Part shown: in pieces, positions 47,316 to 55,373 of the stretch
Position numbering within the stretch: position 1 is the first letter of the stretch
How the letters are laid out: each line of letters starts with the position of its first letter
Assembly: GCF_946479275.1 (NCBI RefSeq)
Contig: NZ_CAMLFE010000006.1
Span: forward strand, 1 to 64,000
Reading direction: 5' to 3'
Source of the DNA: an uncultured Bartonella sp.
GTDB taxonomy: Bacteria; Pseudomonadota; Alphaproteobacteria; Rhizobiales; Rhizobiaceae
Length of the DNA stretch: 64,000 bases
Made by a program: the position numbers and the translations under genes
Notes under the pieces: model-generated
Seen by the model: the letters and a program-made list of their open reading frames with translations, nothing else
Told to the model about the DNA's origin: nothing
Databases searched by the model: none

Positions 47316-47939
47316 CTATTCGGCGGGCTTGAATTCGGTCTCAATAATCAGATTGACGTCGTCGCTTAACGGACCTTCAAGCTCGCTCACACCAAAGTCG
47401 CTGCGCTTGATAACGGTTTTTGCCGAAAAGCCGAGTGCCGGTTTTTTTGTTATCGGGTGGGAGGCAAGGGTGCCGTTCAAGGTCACATCAAGAACAACCG
47501 GCTTTGTAACACCGTGAAATGTCAGATTTCCGGTAACTTTACCAGTTTTTTCGCCGGTGAGCTCAATTGCGGTCGATTGGAAAGTGATGCTGTTGAATTT
47601 ATCGGCATCGAAAAACATCTCACCGGCAATTTCATCATTAAATTCATTCGGAGTTTTCGGATAGTTTGTATCAACCGATTTCGGATCTATCGTGACATGC
47701 AAAACCGATTTTTCAACATCATTCGCATCAAGATCAAGTTTTGCTTCAATTTTGTCAAAACGCCCGTAATAATTGGACAGGCCGAAATGTTTGATGCTCC
47801 ATAGTAATTTTGTGTGTGCCGCATCCGAAACATAGGCACCACCCGGAATATCAAGCTTTGCGGCGTTTGCTGCCGTGTTTGCGAATAAGATACCGGGAAC
47901 AATCATTGCTGCCGCAACTATTGTTTTATTGATAAACAT
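47316..47939 (-). CDS. YceI family periplasmic lipid-binding protein
   Basis: 207 residues with a signal peptide (IVAAAMIVPGILFANTAANA) and a YceI lipocalin-like barrel: DAAHTKLLWSIKHFGLSNYYGRF, DPKSVDTNYP, GNLTFHGVTKPVVLDVTLNG and AKTVIKRSDFGV are family blocks. Such proteins bind isoprenoid quinones or amphiphiles in the periplasm. GGAGG lies 9 bp before the ATG. Confidence 0.93.
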   Translation of the reverse strand: MFINKTIVAAAMIVPGILFANTAANAAKLDIPGGAYVSDAAHTKLLWSIKHFGLSNYYGRFDKIEAKLDLDANDVEKSVLHVTIDPKSVDTNYPKTPNEFNDEIAGEMFFDADKFNSITFQSTAIELTGEKTGKVTGNLTFHGVTKPVVLDVTLNGTLASHPITKKPALGFSAKTVIKRSDFGVSELEGPLSDDVNLIIETEFKPAE

Positions 47940-48595
47940 AATATTGCCTCCGTTAATATGAAATTGGTAATTGAAGATAGTTTAGCCGATTTGAAACATG
48001 TTGGAAGTGTCAACAATTACGACAGAATGTTTTTATTTAATTGACAATAGGAATATTTTATCTAAAATTTATTTATTATCGTGTAGTATATGTAATTATT
48101 TTAAATAACATTTTAAAAATAAAATATGATATTTTAATAATTTAAAATATTATTAAAATAAATAAAATAATATTTAATTTTTAAAATTGAATTATATTTT
48201 TATTAAAAATGATAATATATAAAAAATTTAGATGCGATATATAATTTATATATTGTTATAAATATTGTTTTAAAATTTGCTTTAACAAATCTGTCCTTTA
48301 ACCAAATCATCGTGGAAAACAAACAACTTGGCGAAATCCGGTTTGTGAAAATTCGGGGCTATCGCGCCGGCTGCCCTTAAAAGCGCTGTCGCATGCAATA
48401 TTTTTCTTTTTTTGAAAGTGGGAGAACATAACTATAGGTTGTTTAAGACAAGCTGTTAACCTTTACCAATATTGAGGGCACAAGCCCCTTGCGTTTTGTT
48501 TGTTATGTTTCCATATAGAAATTGTTTGTGGATCTTTAGTCATGAACCGGTAAACGCCAAGAGCCTTTAAAAGGCTGCTGTTAAGAGGGATTATA
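47940..48595. other. Very A+T-rich divergent spacer
   Basis: About 48040-48290 is close to 90% A+T. To the right, before the DUF475 start, are a GGGC-ACAA-GCCC hairpin near 48478 and a perfect AGCCTTT-A-AAAGGCT palindrome (48562-48576). No gene and no recognisable riboswitch. Confidence 0.55.
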
Positions 48596-49654
48596 ATGAG
48601 CGTTTTACGCTATTTTACCGGCGCCTTTATTTTTACAGTTGTCGGTCTGAGCATCGGTATGTGGCTCGGCTATGTCGAGACAGGTTCGACAAGTGGCATA
48701 TTCGAATACTTATTCATTTGTTGTGTCCTTGGTGTTTTGGAAATTTCGCTGTCATTCGACAATTCCATCATTAACGCACGTATTTTGCGCGATATGAGCC
48801 CGGTTTGGGAACATCGCTTTCTCACTTGGGGTATTGTGATTGCAGTTTTCGGGATGCGCGTCATTTTTCCACTCATTGTGGTGGCGTGTGCGGCATGGAT
48901 AAGTCCATGGCAAGCGCTAAAGCTCGCTATTTGGGAGCCCCAACATTATGCCGACATCATGACAAACGCACATGTCGGTATAGCCGCATTCGGTGGTACT
49001 TTTCTTTTTATGGTAGGGCTTAAATATTTCTTTGATCCGGAAAAAGATACGCACTGGATTTTATTTCTTGAAGGGCGCGCTAAGAAATATGCGTCGATCC
49101 ATGGTATACAGATTGCCATTACACTTGTTCTTGTGCTCATTTTTTCCAACCTCGTAAAAGCCGAAGACGACCATACATTTCTGGTTTCAGCAATTTATGG
49201 CTTGCTTGCATTCATTGCTGTCGAAGGCCTGGGCGTTTTGATGGATGCCAGAAAACATACGATGGAAAATGTCTATAAGGGAGGTGTTGGCGCGTTTATC
49301 TATCTGGAAGTGTTGGACGCAAGCTTTTCTTTTGATGGTGTGATTGGCGCCTTTGCGCTTTCCACCAATCTTTTTGTTATTGCAATTGGTCTTGGAATTG
49401 GCGCCTTTTATGTCCGTTCAATGACGGTGCTTCTCGTTGATAAAGGGACACTTGCGCAATACCGCTACCTTGAACACGGAGCTTTTTACGCCATTCTTGT
49501 ATTGGCTTTCATTATGTATTTGCAGACTATTATTCATATACCGGAAGTTGTTACCGGCGTTATCGGAATGGTGTTCATTTTGTCCGCACTCTATTCTTCT
49601 ATCCGGTTCAATCGCAATCATCCTGATTGGCATCTGAATATTCCAAAAGATTAG
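48596..49654 (+). CDS. DUF475 (TerC-like) integral membrane protein
   Basis: 352 residues with about nine hydrophobic helices. The conserved acidic helices GVLEISLSFDNSIINARIL (about 46-64) and LEVLDASFSFDGVIGAFALS (about 241-260) are the DUF475/TerC signature, with paired Asp residues likely to bind metal inside the membrane. Relatives of TerC and MeeF/Alx export manganese or metalate secreted proteins; for DUF475 this is inference. AAGAGGGA precedes the ATG. An unpaired-tail hairpin CGGCGTTAC/GTAACGCCG (49672-49696) follows. Confidence 0.92.
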   Translation: MSVLRYFTGAFIFTVVGLSIGMWLGYVETGSTSGIFEYLFICCVLGVLEISLSFDNSIINARILRDMSPVWEHRFLTWGIVIAVFGMRVIFPLIVVACAAWISPWQALKLAIWEPQHYADIMTNAHVGIAAFGGTFLFMVGLKYFFDPEKDTHWILFLEGRAKKYASIHGIQIAITLVLVLIFSNLVKAEDDHTFLVSAIYGLLAFIAVEGLGVLMDARKHTMENVYKGGVGAFIYLEVLDASFSFDGVIGAFALSTNLFVIAIGLGIGAFYVRSMTVLLVDKGTLAQYRYLEHGAFYAILVLAFIMYLQTIIHIPEVVTGVIGMVFILSALYSSIRFNRNHPDWHLNIPKD

Positions 49655-49717
49655 GCGCGTAAAAAGTTCAACGGCGTTACCTGCTCCGTAACGCCGCCCT
49701 TGGGTGATTAACGAGCC

Positions 49718-49985
49718 TCATTTGCCTTCCGTTTGTTTTAAGCGGTTCATATAAAGTTGGTGTGTCTCGCTTAAAACATCGGCAAGCCTTTTTCCGGGCG
49801 ACCAGACATTCAATGGTTCTGACGGAGTTATACCTTTTTCAAGGCGGTCGTCAGGTCGAAAGCTGCCGACAATTGTCGTGACCGGAATAAACCTGCCCAA
49901 ATCGGGGTGGCATAATCTTCCTCGTTATCGTGAGGTTCCAACGGGCAGCATTTCCGCCATTCAAACAAGATCGTCAAAAAGAACA
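49718..49985 (-). pseudogene. Broken pyridoxamine 5'-phosphate oxidase-like (Pyridox_ox_2) gene, C-terminal remnant
   Basis: Read on the minus strand, PHDNEEDYATPIWAG in one frame continues as IPVTTIVGSFRPDDRLEKG in another, the order seen at the C-terminus of Pyridox_ox_2 flavoproteins (PEDYxLPVWAG-V-IP...PDxRLxPG). One base is missing in the short A/T run at about 49889-49891. Upstream of the first block the frame soon meets stops and the N-terminal domain is absent. The gene ends at the TGA at 49718-49720. It lies back-to-back with a MocR-type remnant. Confidence 0.65.
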
Positions 49986-50005
49986 GGAATGCTCAGAAAA
50001 ATAGG

Positions 50006-50290
50006 GTGGAAAGCGGAGAAGCGGCAAATCTCATGCATCTCAACCCGCTACGACAAGGACTTCATTTAGCTCTCATACTTGATAAAAATATCAACGATGT
50101 AGCATTGGAGCCCAAATTGCATAAAGCCGGTTTTGCCGTTCGCGCAATCTCGCACTATTGCCGGAATAGTCGCGAGAACGGCCTGATTATGGGATATTGC
50201 GGCTTTTCGCCCGAACTTTATGAACAAGCAGGCGGGACCATTTCTCATATAGTTGCCAATGAAGTAAAATATAATATTTATAATAAATAA
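50006..50290 (+). pseudogene. C-terminal remnant of a MocR/PdxR-type regulator
   Basis: A 94-codon frame whose residues 18-85 match the extreme C-terminus of the aminotransferase-like domain of GntR/MocR regulators: GLHLALIL, then AGFAVRAISHYC and GLIMGYCGFSPELYEQAGGTI. The N-terminal DNA-binding domain and most of the aminotransferase domain are missing. MocR regulators are often divergent from Pyridox_ox_2 genes; here both survive only as C-terminal ends facing outward, as if one deletion removed the middle. Confidence 0.68.
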
Positions 50291-50870
50291 CAAAATTGTA
50301 TCTATATTTAATTATTATTTAAAAAAATAATAATAGCTATATTCAATATTAAAATAATATTTATATTTATGGAAATGAAGGAAATAATAACAATTTTTAA
50401 ATTTCCTTAAAAATGATATTTCGAAAAGTTTAAAGCGAAAGATCAATTGAATATTTAAAAAATAAAATAAATTCAATGAGAGAGTATTCTAACCTCGACA
50501 TTAGGGTGTTCGTTTTAGATCGGTTTTTGCCTAAAAGCGGATAATTTATTTTTTGCCTGTCCTATAACTACATGAAATGAATTTTCGTCTCGTCGAACAA
50601 TATTGGTTAAGGGCATTTTCCCGCGCTAAAATATCAAAATAAAAGATTAGGAAAAATACGAAAAAAGAAAATTCAGTATCATTCAAAGAATAAAGCCAAT
50701 CGAATAAATTGAAGGTTATTTCATTCGATTACTCAAAAAATAGAAAGAATATACTTATTCAAATGACGTTTGATAAATCAGCAAAATTATCATTTTTCCC
50801 GTTTTATATTTAAAAGTAGAGAAAACGTCTTGTCATAACTATAAAAATTAATTTCAAAATTATTGCACTT
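50291..50870. other. A+T-rich gap
   Basis: No gene; 50290-50480 and 50640-50780 are strongly A+T-rich. No repeats or hairpins stand out. Confidence 0.5.
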
Positions 50871-51350
50871 TCATAGCTTGTTTGTCGGCGGCATATCATC
50901 CTTCATTATTGTAACAAACTCTCTTTGTGGAACGGGCTCGGCCTCAGGTGTCGGCGGGGGATTTTCCGGTATGAAAGAAGGGGGAACCTCTGGTAGCGGC
51001 GCGGGATGTTTAGCGGGAGCGGGATTGCGAGGGGCGGCTGGAGAAGGCTCGTTGTGGGGTGAATGTTTTTCCGGAGATGATGGTGTGATGGTGTCTTCCT
51101 GCGCAAAACAATAAAATTCACGACCAATAATGATGAATATCAGGCCGGTAAACAGCAGAAATCCTAAAATCATATAAATCCACGTAAAATCGGGGATGTG
51201 CCGATCAAAAAAAAGGGCTTGCGTAATTGCTTCGGAACTAACAGTGATAATGAACGAACCTGCAACAGGTGCTAAAAGCACCATTGTAACGCCTACACGC
51301 CCTAAAAGGGTAAATCTTTGTCTTATCAATGTTCCTGTCAGTTTGTACAT
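50871..51350 (-). CDS. Membrane protein with proline-rich tail, unknown function
   Basis: 159 residues: two hydrophobic helices (about 16-36 and 55-75), then a segment of about 60 residues very rich in Pro, Glu and Ala (PSPEKHSPHNEPSPAAPRNP-type, about 90-145) and a charged end. The topology suggests two membrane passes with an extended tail. I do not recognise the family; the coding nature is supported by clean hydrophobic periodicity, but the Pro-rich part may be low-complexity drift. Confidence 0.6.
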   Translation of the reverse strand: MYKLTGTLIRQRFTLLGRVGVTMVLLAPVAGSFIITVSSEAITQALFFDRHIPDFTWIYMILGFLLFTGLIFIIIGREFYCFAQEDTITPSSPEKHSPHNEPSPAAPRNPAPAKHPAPLPEVPPSFIPENPPPTPEAEPVPQREFVTIMKDDMPPTNKL

Positions 51351-51870
51351 TTCAACTTTACGCCGTTTTTTGTTTTTTCGAAGGTGAACGAGTTAAAAAC
51401 ATATAAAGTAAATAAACAAGATAATCGACGAAAGCGGTGAGAAAAAATAAAAACTGAAAATGTATTAAAAGCACTTCGAGTTTCTCTCTCTCGAAAACTT
51501 ATATAATAAGATATATTATAGTGTTTTATTTTGTCCAGTTTATCTATAGAATATCGGCCAATAAGATTGATGAATATGGAAATTGGCGAAAACAGTTTTT
51601 AACAGGTTTTGGTCCTCTGGACATAACGGAAACAGAATTTCTGTTTCAACAGAGGGAAAATTTTGTTGGCAAGCCGACTAGCGTAACCTTAAAAACCATC
51701 TGCCAAGAGCTACAACATCATAGCCATAAGAACGGTGTTACGCCTGTAAATTTCATTTTTACAGAAGTATTGTATATTTATAGGTAAGTGCAGATTATTA
51801 ATACGTAGTTAGCGCCACGGATTAGATGTGAAGAAGAATTATCTTATGTAGTGGGTGGAAGTATAATAAC
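51351..51870. other. Gap left of the restriction-modification genes
   Basis: Contains an 88-codon plus-strand frame (51521-51787, GTG start, no ribosome site) that I do not call as a gene. Likely the left flank of the acquired R-M pair; no repeats or integrase found. Confidence 0.45.
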
Positions 51871-53112
51871 TTATTTTTCGTATGCGTCTATATCGTTTAG
51901 GAGACGTACTATTGACCTACCAACTGCGTACGCCAGATTTACAGGTACGGCATTGCCAATTTGCTTATATTGTGAAGCTAACGAACCACTAAACTCCCAG
52001 TCATCAGGAAAGGTTTGGATTCTAGCGTACTCACGGATTGTGAGAGGGCGTGTTTCATCCGGATGACATCTTTCCGTTTGTTTTTGTGCTGGCGATGTTG
52101 TTAAGGTCAAACTAGGTTCATCCCATGAAAGGCGTCTAGCCATTCCTGTTTTACCACCTCCTAAGTAGAAACTTTTCATCATGTATTCTTTTTGTAAGCG
52201 CAGGGGTAAGTCTTTCCAGTATCCACCTGCTGGGACATGATCTAAAATTTCTTTTTTACGACTTGGGTATTTTTGAAAAGGAGAACTTGGAACGTCAGTG
52301 TGATAAAGTTCTCCTGCCTTTAGTGCATCTTTAAGGGTTAGAATACGCTTATATGGTGATGGCCATTTGAATTTGACAAAATCGGCTATATCTTTCCGTA
52401 TGCCAATTAAAAATAGTCTTTCACGTTTTTGAGGAACTTTAAAAAACATCGCTTTTAAAACTCTTGGATCAATTAATTTGTATCCTAGTTCTTCAATTAC
52501 ATTTCTTATTGTTTTTAATGTTTCGCCATTATTATGTTTTAACAATCCACGCACATTTTCGGCTAAGAATACCTTTGGACGTATCTCATTTATTGCACGC
52601 GCATACTCAAAAAATAACGTTCCTCGAGTATCCTCGAATCCTAATTTTTTCCCCGCGTACGAAAAAGCTTGGCAAGGAAAACCACCAGTCAAAATATCTA
52701 TGTTATTTTTAAATTTTTTAAAGTTTATTTTTTTTATATCACATTCAATTATATTCCAATTAGGACGATTTCTACGTAATGTATCGCATGCGTCAGATTC
52801 GATCTCATTTAGTAGGACAGATTTTAGTCCAGCATATTCCATCCCTAATGCTAATCCGCCACACCCTGCAAATAATTCGATTAACTTGTAGGATCGGCTA
52901 GGCACTGTTTTTAATTCGTCGTCCCAATTACTCTCAAATAATAATTGTGCTTGCTCAAAACGTTGAATTTGAGATCTATGGTAAACTCTATAATTGTTGG
53001 ATACGTCTCTGCGAGATGAAAGGGTACCGTTATTATCCCATCGCCGTAAGGTATCCTTAGAAACACCTAAAATATCTGCAACTTGTGCGAGTGTAAAAAA
53101 AGAAGATTCCAT
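51871..53112 (-). CDS. DNA (cytosine-5) methyltransferase with N-terminal MerR-like DNA-binding domain
   Basis: 413 residues. Residues 1-55 form a MerR/excisionase-like helix-turn-helix (LAQVADILGVSKDTLRRWDNNG). The rest is a complete C5 methyltransferase: motif I FAGCGG (81-86), motif IV GGFPCQ with catalytic C147, motif VI AENV (about 184-187), motif VIII QKRERLF, and motifs IX/X TIREYARIQTFP and QIGNAVP. It methylates a cytosine in a short palindrome that cannot be read from sequence. The HTH probably lets it repress its own promoter. A+T-rich codon use differs from the surrounding genes, and the divergent neighbour is the likely nuclease. Confidence 0.93.
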   Translation of the reverse strand: MESSFFTLAQVADILGVSKDTLRRWDNNGTLSSRRDVSNNYRVYHRSQIQRFEQAQLLFESNWDDELKTVPSRSYKLIELFAGCGGLALGMEYAGLKSVLLNEIESDACDTLRRNRPNWNIIECDIKKINFKKFKNNIDILTGGFPCQAFSYAGKKLGFEDTRGTLFFEYARAINEIRPKVFLAENVRGLLKHNNGETLKTIRNVIEELGYKLIDPRVLKAMFFKVPQKRERLFLIGIRKDIADFVKFKWPSPYKRILTLKDALKAGELYHTDVPSSPFQKYPSRKKEILDHVPAGGYWKDLPLRLQKEYMMKSFYLGGGKTGMARRLSWDEPSLTLTTSPAQKQTERCHPDETRPLTIREYARIQTFPDDWEFSGSLASQYKQIGNAVPVNLAYAVGRSIVRLLNDIDAYEK

Positions 53113-53132
53113 ACGATGTTACCTAAAAACAT

Positions 53133-53150
53133 TATGAATGGTTATTCATA
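53133..53150. promoter_or_regulatory. Candidate operator between methyltransferase and nuclease genes
   Basis: Perfect 7-bp arms TATGAAT (53133-53139) and ATTCATA (53144-53150) around GGTT, 21 bp upstream of the methyltransferase start in the divergent spacer. A likely target for the HTH of the methyltransferase. Confidence 0.45.
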
Positions 53151-53250
53151 GACGTTCTTTAAGAAAAGTCAAATTCTATTTGTTTCGTAAACATTTTACC
53201 TTATAGTAAATTTTTTCTTAAACCTGATTCAATTTTGAGGAGATCGTCGG

Positions 53251-53976
53251 ATGGATAATGAAAAAAAAGAAGAAATCTTGTTTAAGGCTGGAATATGGTT
53301 CAAGGAAGAGATAGTTAAACGGCATTATGCTAGCATCGAAAGAATGTCAAATTTAAAAAAAGTGAATATAAATCCATTTACAATTTCATATCTATCTCAA
53401 TTACTTAAAGGGCGAATTGATACTGACGGAATTGCAAGAGCAATCGCATATCCGAGTGCTTTAGGTGCACGGATATCAACGATATTCGGAAACCAAATAC
53501 AAAGCTTCGTTTCGACAGTTCTCGATTGTGCGGGTAGCGGAATAAATGGAATCGATATCGAGTTTGACGATTGTATCGACCGTATACATAAATATTGCCA
53601 AATGAAGGCTGGCCCAACCACGATAAATAAAGACGATGTTAAAACGATCTCTGACCATTTTACTGGACTGAAGAGGCGATTTAAAACGAATAATGTGACA
53701 ATCTCCAACAAGCAATTAGTCGTCGGAGTTGTTTATGGTGATAGGAAGTCATTAGCACAGCATTATAAAAATATTGAAACGAAATATTGTTATGACGTTT
53801 TTGTAGGCCGTGATTTTTGGACAAGACTTACTGGCGAAAAGAATTTTTACTTTGAATTGATTAAATCCGTAAATGAAGTTAGCAAGACAATCGCAGCTAA
53901 TAATAAGTTGGAAGACGCCGTACAAAAGATTGCGAAATCGAGCAACCTAATTGACGAACTTAAGCACTTAAGCTGA
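53251..53976 (+). CDS. Probable type II restriction endonuclease partner
   Basis: 241 residues, divergent from the C5 methyltransferase across 138 bp. A PD-(D/E)XK-like core is visible: GIDIEFDD (D102, E104) followed after 12 residues by CQMKAGPTTIN (Q117-x-K119), with the acidic residue of the second half replaced by Gln, as in some restriction nucleases (PmeII-like). A C-terminal helical region follows. GAGGAG precedes the ATG. Position and fold make it the cognate nuclease; recognition site unknown. Confidence 0.75.
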   Translation: MDNEKKEEILFKAGIWFKEEIVKRHYASIERMSNLKKVNINPFTISYLSQLLKGRIDTDGIARAIAYPSALGARISTIFGNQIQSFVSTVLDCAGSGINGIDIEFDDCIDRIHKYCQMKAGPTTINKDDVKTISDHFTGLKRRFKTNNVTISNKQLVVGVVYGDRKSLAQHYKNIETKYCYDVFVGRDFWTRLTGEKNFYFELIKSVNEVSKTIAANNKLEDAVQKIAKSSNLIDELKHLS

Positions 53977-54149
53977 CATATAAACTAGATTAGAGTATCG
54001 CTCTATAAAAAACTTGAAAAGTAACAGAAATGAAATGCTGATTGCAAATCATCAAAGTCGACGTTTATATGTTAGTGTGTGAGAGCGATAGACAGGCTTG
54101 TCGTTCAATGCTATTCAGTTGCGCGTAGTATCGGAACAAAGTTATATAA

Positions 54150-54881
54150 ATGAAACTATCTGTCGTTATTCCCTGTCGTAATGAAGCTGAAAATCTGGCC
54201 TTTTTGCTTGATGAAGTCGATAATGCCCTGCAAGGCCGCGATTACGAAATTCTGGTCGTGGACGATGGTTCGAGTGATGATACACCTCAGGTATTATATA
54301 AGCGCATGAGTGAAGGCAAACCGTTGCGCCATATCCGGCATGACCGTTCAGCCGGACAAAGTGCGGCGGTGCGTTCGGGGGTTTTTGCTGCTACCGGCGA
54401 TATTGTCCTGACAATTGATGGAGATGGGCAGAACAATCCGGTTTATTTACCGAAGCTTGCCGATGCGCTTATTGCAGCAGGGCCTGATTATGGGCTTGCA
54501 GCAGGTCAACGTTTGAAACGTACCGATACGAAATTGAAACAGCTTTCGTCCAAACTTGCCAATAAATTGCGGCAGGCAATTTTGAAAGACAATACGCGTG
54601 ATTCAGGATGCGGGTTGAAAGCAATTCGCACCGATCTATTTCGACAATTGCCATTCTTTGATGGTTGGCACCGTTATCTTCCGGCGCTGGTTCTGCGGGA
54701 AGGATACAAAACCACGCATATTGATGTGATTGATCGCCAGCGTGCGCACGGGCATTCCAATTACGGCATTCTTGATCGTGGTCTTCGGGGAATATTGGAT
54801 CTTTATGGTGTCTGGTGGCTGCGCCGCAGGCGCAAAGTTGTTCCCAAGGTAACAGAAATAAGTGCCAGGAGCGAAAAATGA
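54150..54881 (+). CDS. Polyprenyl-phosphate sugar synthase (GT2, DPM1/ArnC/RgtE-like)
   Basis: 243 residues. The GT2 fold starts SVVIPCRNEAENL; donor and metal motifs VVDDGSSDDT (35-44) and IDGDGQNN (DxD, about 90-97) are present, and the acceptor region has DSGCGLKAIR. No membrane segments follow the catalytic domain, unlike ArnC. Rhizobial RgtE uses UDP-galacturonate to charge dodecaprenyl phosphate. The LAB_N gene starts within this gene's stop codon, and a GT83-type transferase and UDP-glucose dehydrogenase lie nearby, so a uronic acid donor is plausible. Confidence 0.88.
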   Translation: MKLSVVIPCRNEAENLAFLLDEVDNALQGRDYEILVVDDGSSDDTPQVLYKRMSEGKPLRHIRHDRSAGQSAAVRSGVFAATGDIVLTIDGDGQNNPVYLPKLADALIAAGPDYGLAAGQRLKRTDTKLKQLSSKLANKLRQAILKDNTRDSGCGLKAIRTDLFRQLPFFDGWHRYLPALVLREGYKTTHIDVIDRQRAHGHSNYGILDRGLRGILDLYGVWWLRRRRKVVPKVTEISARSEK

Positions 54882-55207
54882 GCGATTTATTCTCACAATT
54901 TGCCCAATGGCTCCATGATGTCTTTGTTGCCCAGTGGGATGGCTGGATTGTTCTGGGGTTTGTTGCGCAGGCGCTTTTTATGATGCGTTTCGTTGTGCAG
55001 TGGCTTGCTTCCGAAAAAGCCAAAAAAAGTGTTATGCCTGTCGCCTTCTGGTTTTTTTCACTTGGTGGCGGCACACTTCTGCTCATATATGCAATCCGGC
55101 AAAAAGACCCTGTCTTTATCGCCGGTCAAGGCTTGGGGCTGATTGTTTATATCCGCAATCTCTGTTTGATTTATCGGGAAAAGAAACACAAACAGGCAAA
55201 TTCCTGA
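54878..55207 (+). CDS. LAB_N domain membrane protein
   Basis: 109 residues from the ATG at 54878, which overlaps the upstream stop as ATGA. Three hydrophobic helices with WIVLGFVAQALFMMRFVVQWLASEKAKKSVMPVAFWFFSLGG-type sequence: the lipid-A-disaccharide-synthase N-terminal-like family. In rhizobial and enterobacterial lipid A modification loci such proteins accompany polyprenyl-sugar synthases and may flip or organise the lipid carrier; this is inference. Confidence 0.88.
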   Translation: MSDLFSQFAQWLHDVFVAQWDGWIVLGFVAQALFMMRFVVQWLASEKAKKSVMPVAFWFFSLGGGTLLLIYAIRQKDPVFIAGQGLGLIVYIRNLCLIYREKKHKQANS

Positions 55208-55373
55208 AAAATTCAGGCCGGTTTGAAATGCCGTTTATCCCCGTGCTTCACGAGCAGGCGAGATTATGTTTTTAAATAAAGGAAAACGGTTCTTGTGCCA
55301 AATGCTTTATGCATAGAGCATTTGCACGAGGACGGGGGACTCTTTCATCCCGAAAGCCGGTTTTAGTGCATCG

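Noticed and set aside
48400-48595. Manganese (yybP-ykoY) riboswitch in front of the DUF475 gene
   Set aside because: TerC-like genes are often controlled this way, but the conserved internal-loop sequences are absent; only short hairpins are seen.
51521-51787. 88-codon plus-strand frame left of the R-M genes
   Set aside because: GTG start, no ribosome site, no recognisable family. A short KPTSVTL peptide also appears in a minus-strand frame near 2650, with about 68% nucleotide similarity over 28 bp, which is too weak to call a dispersed repeat.
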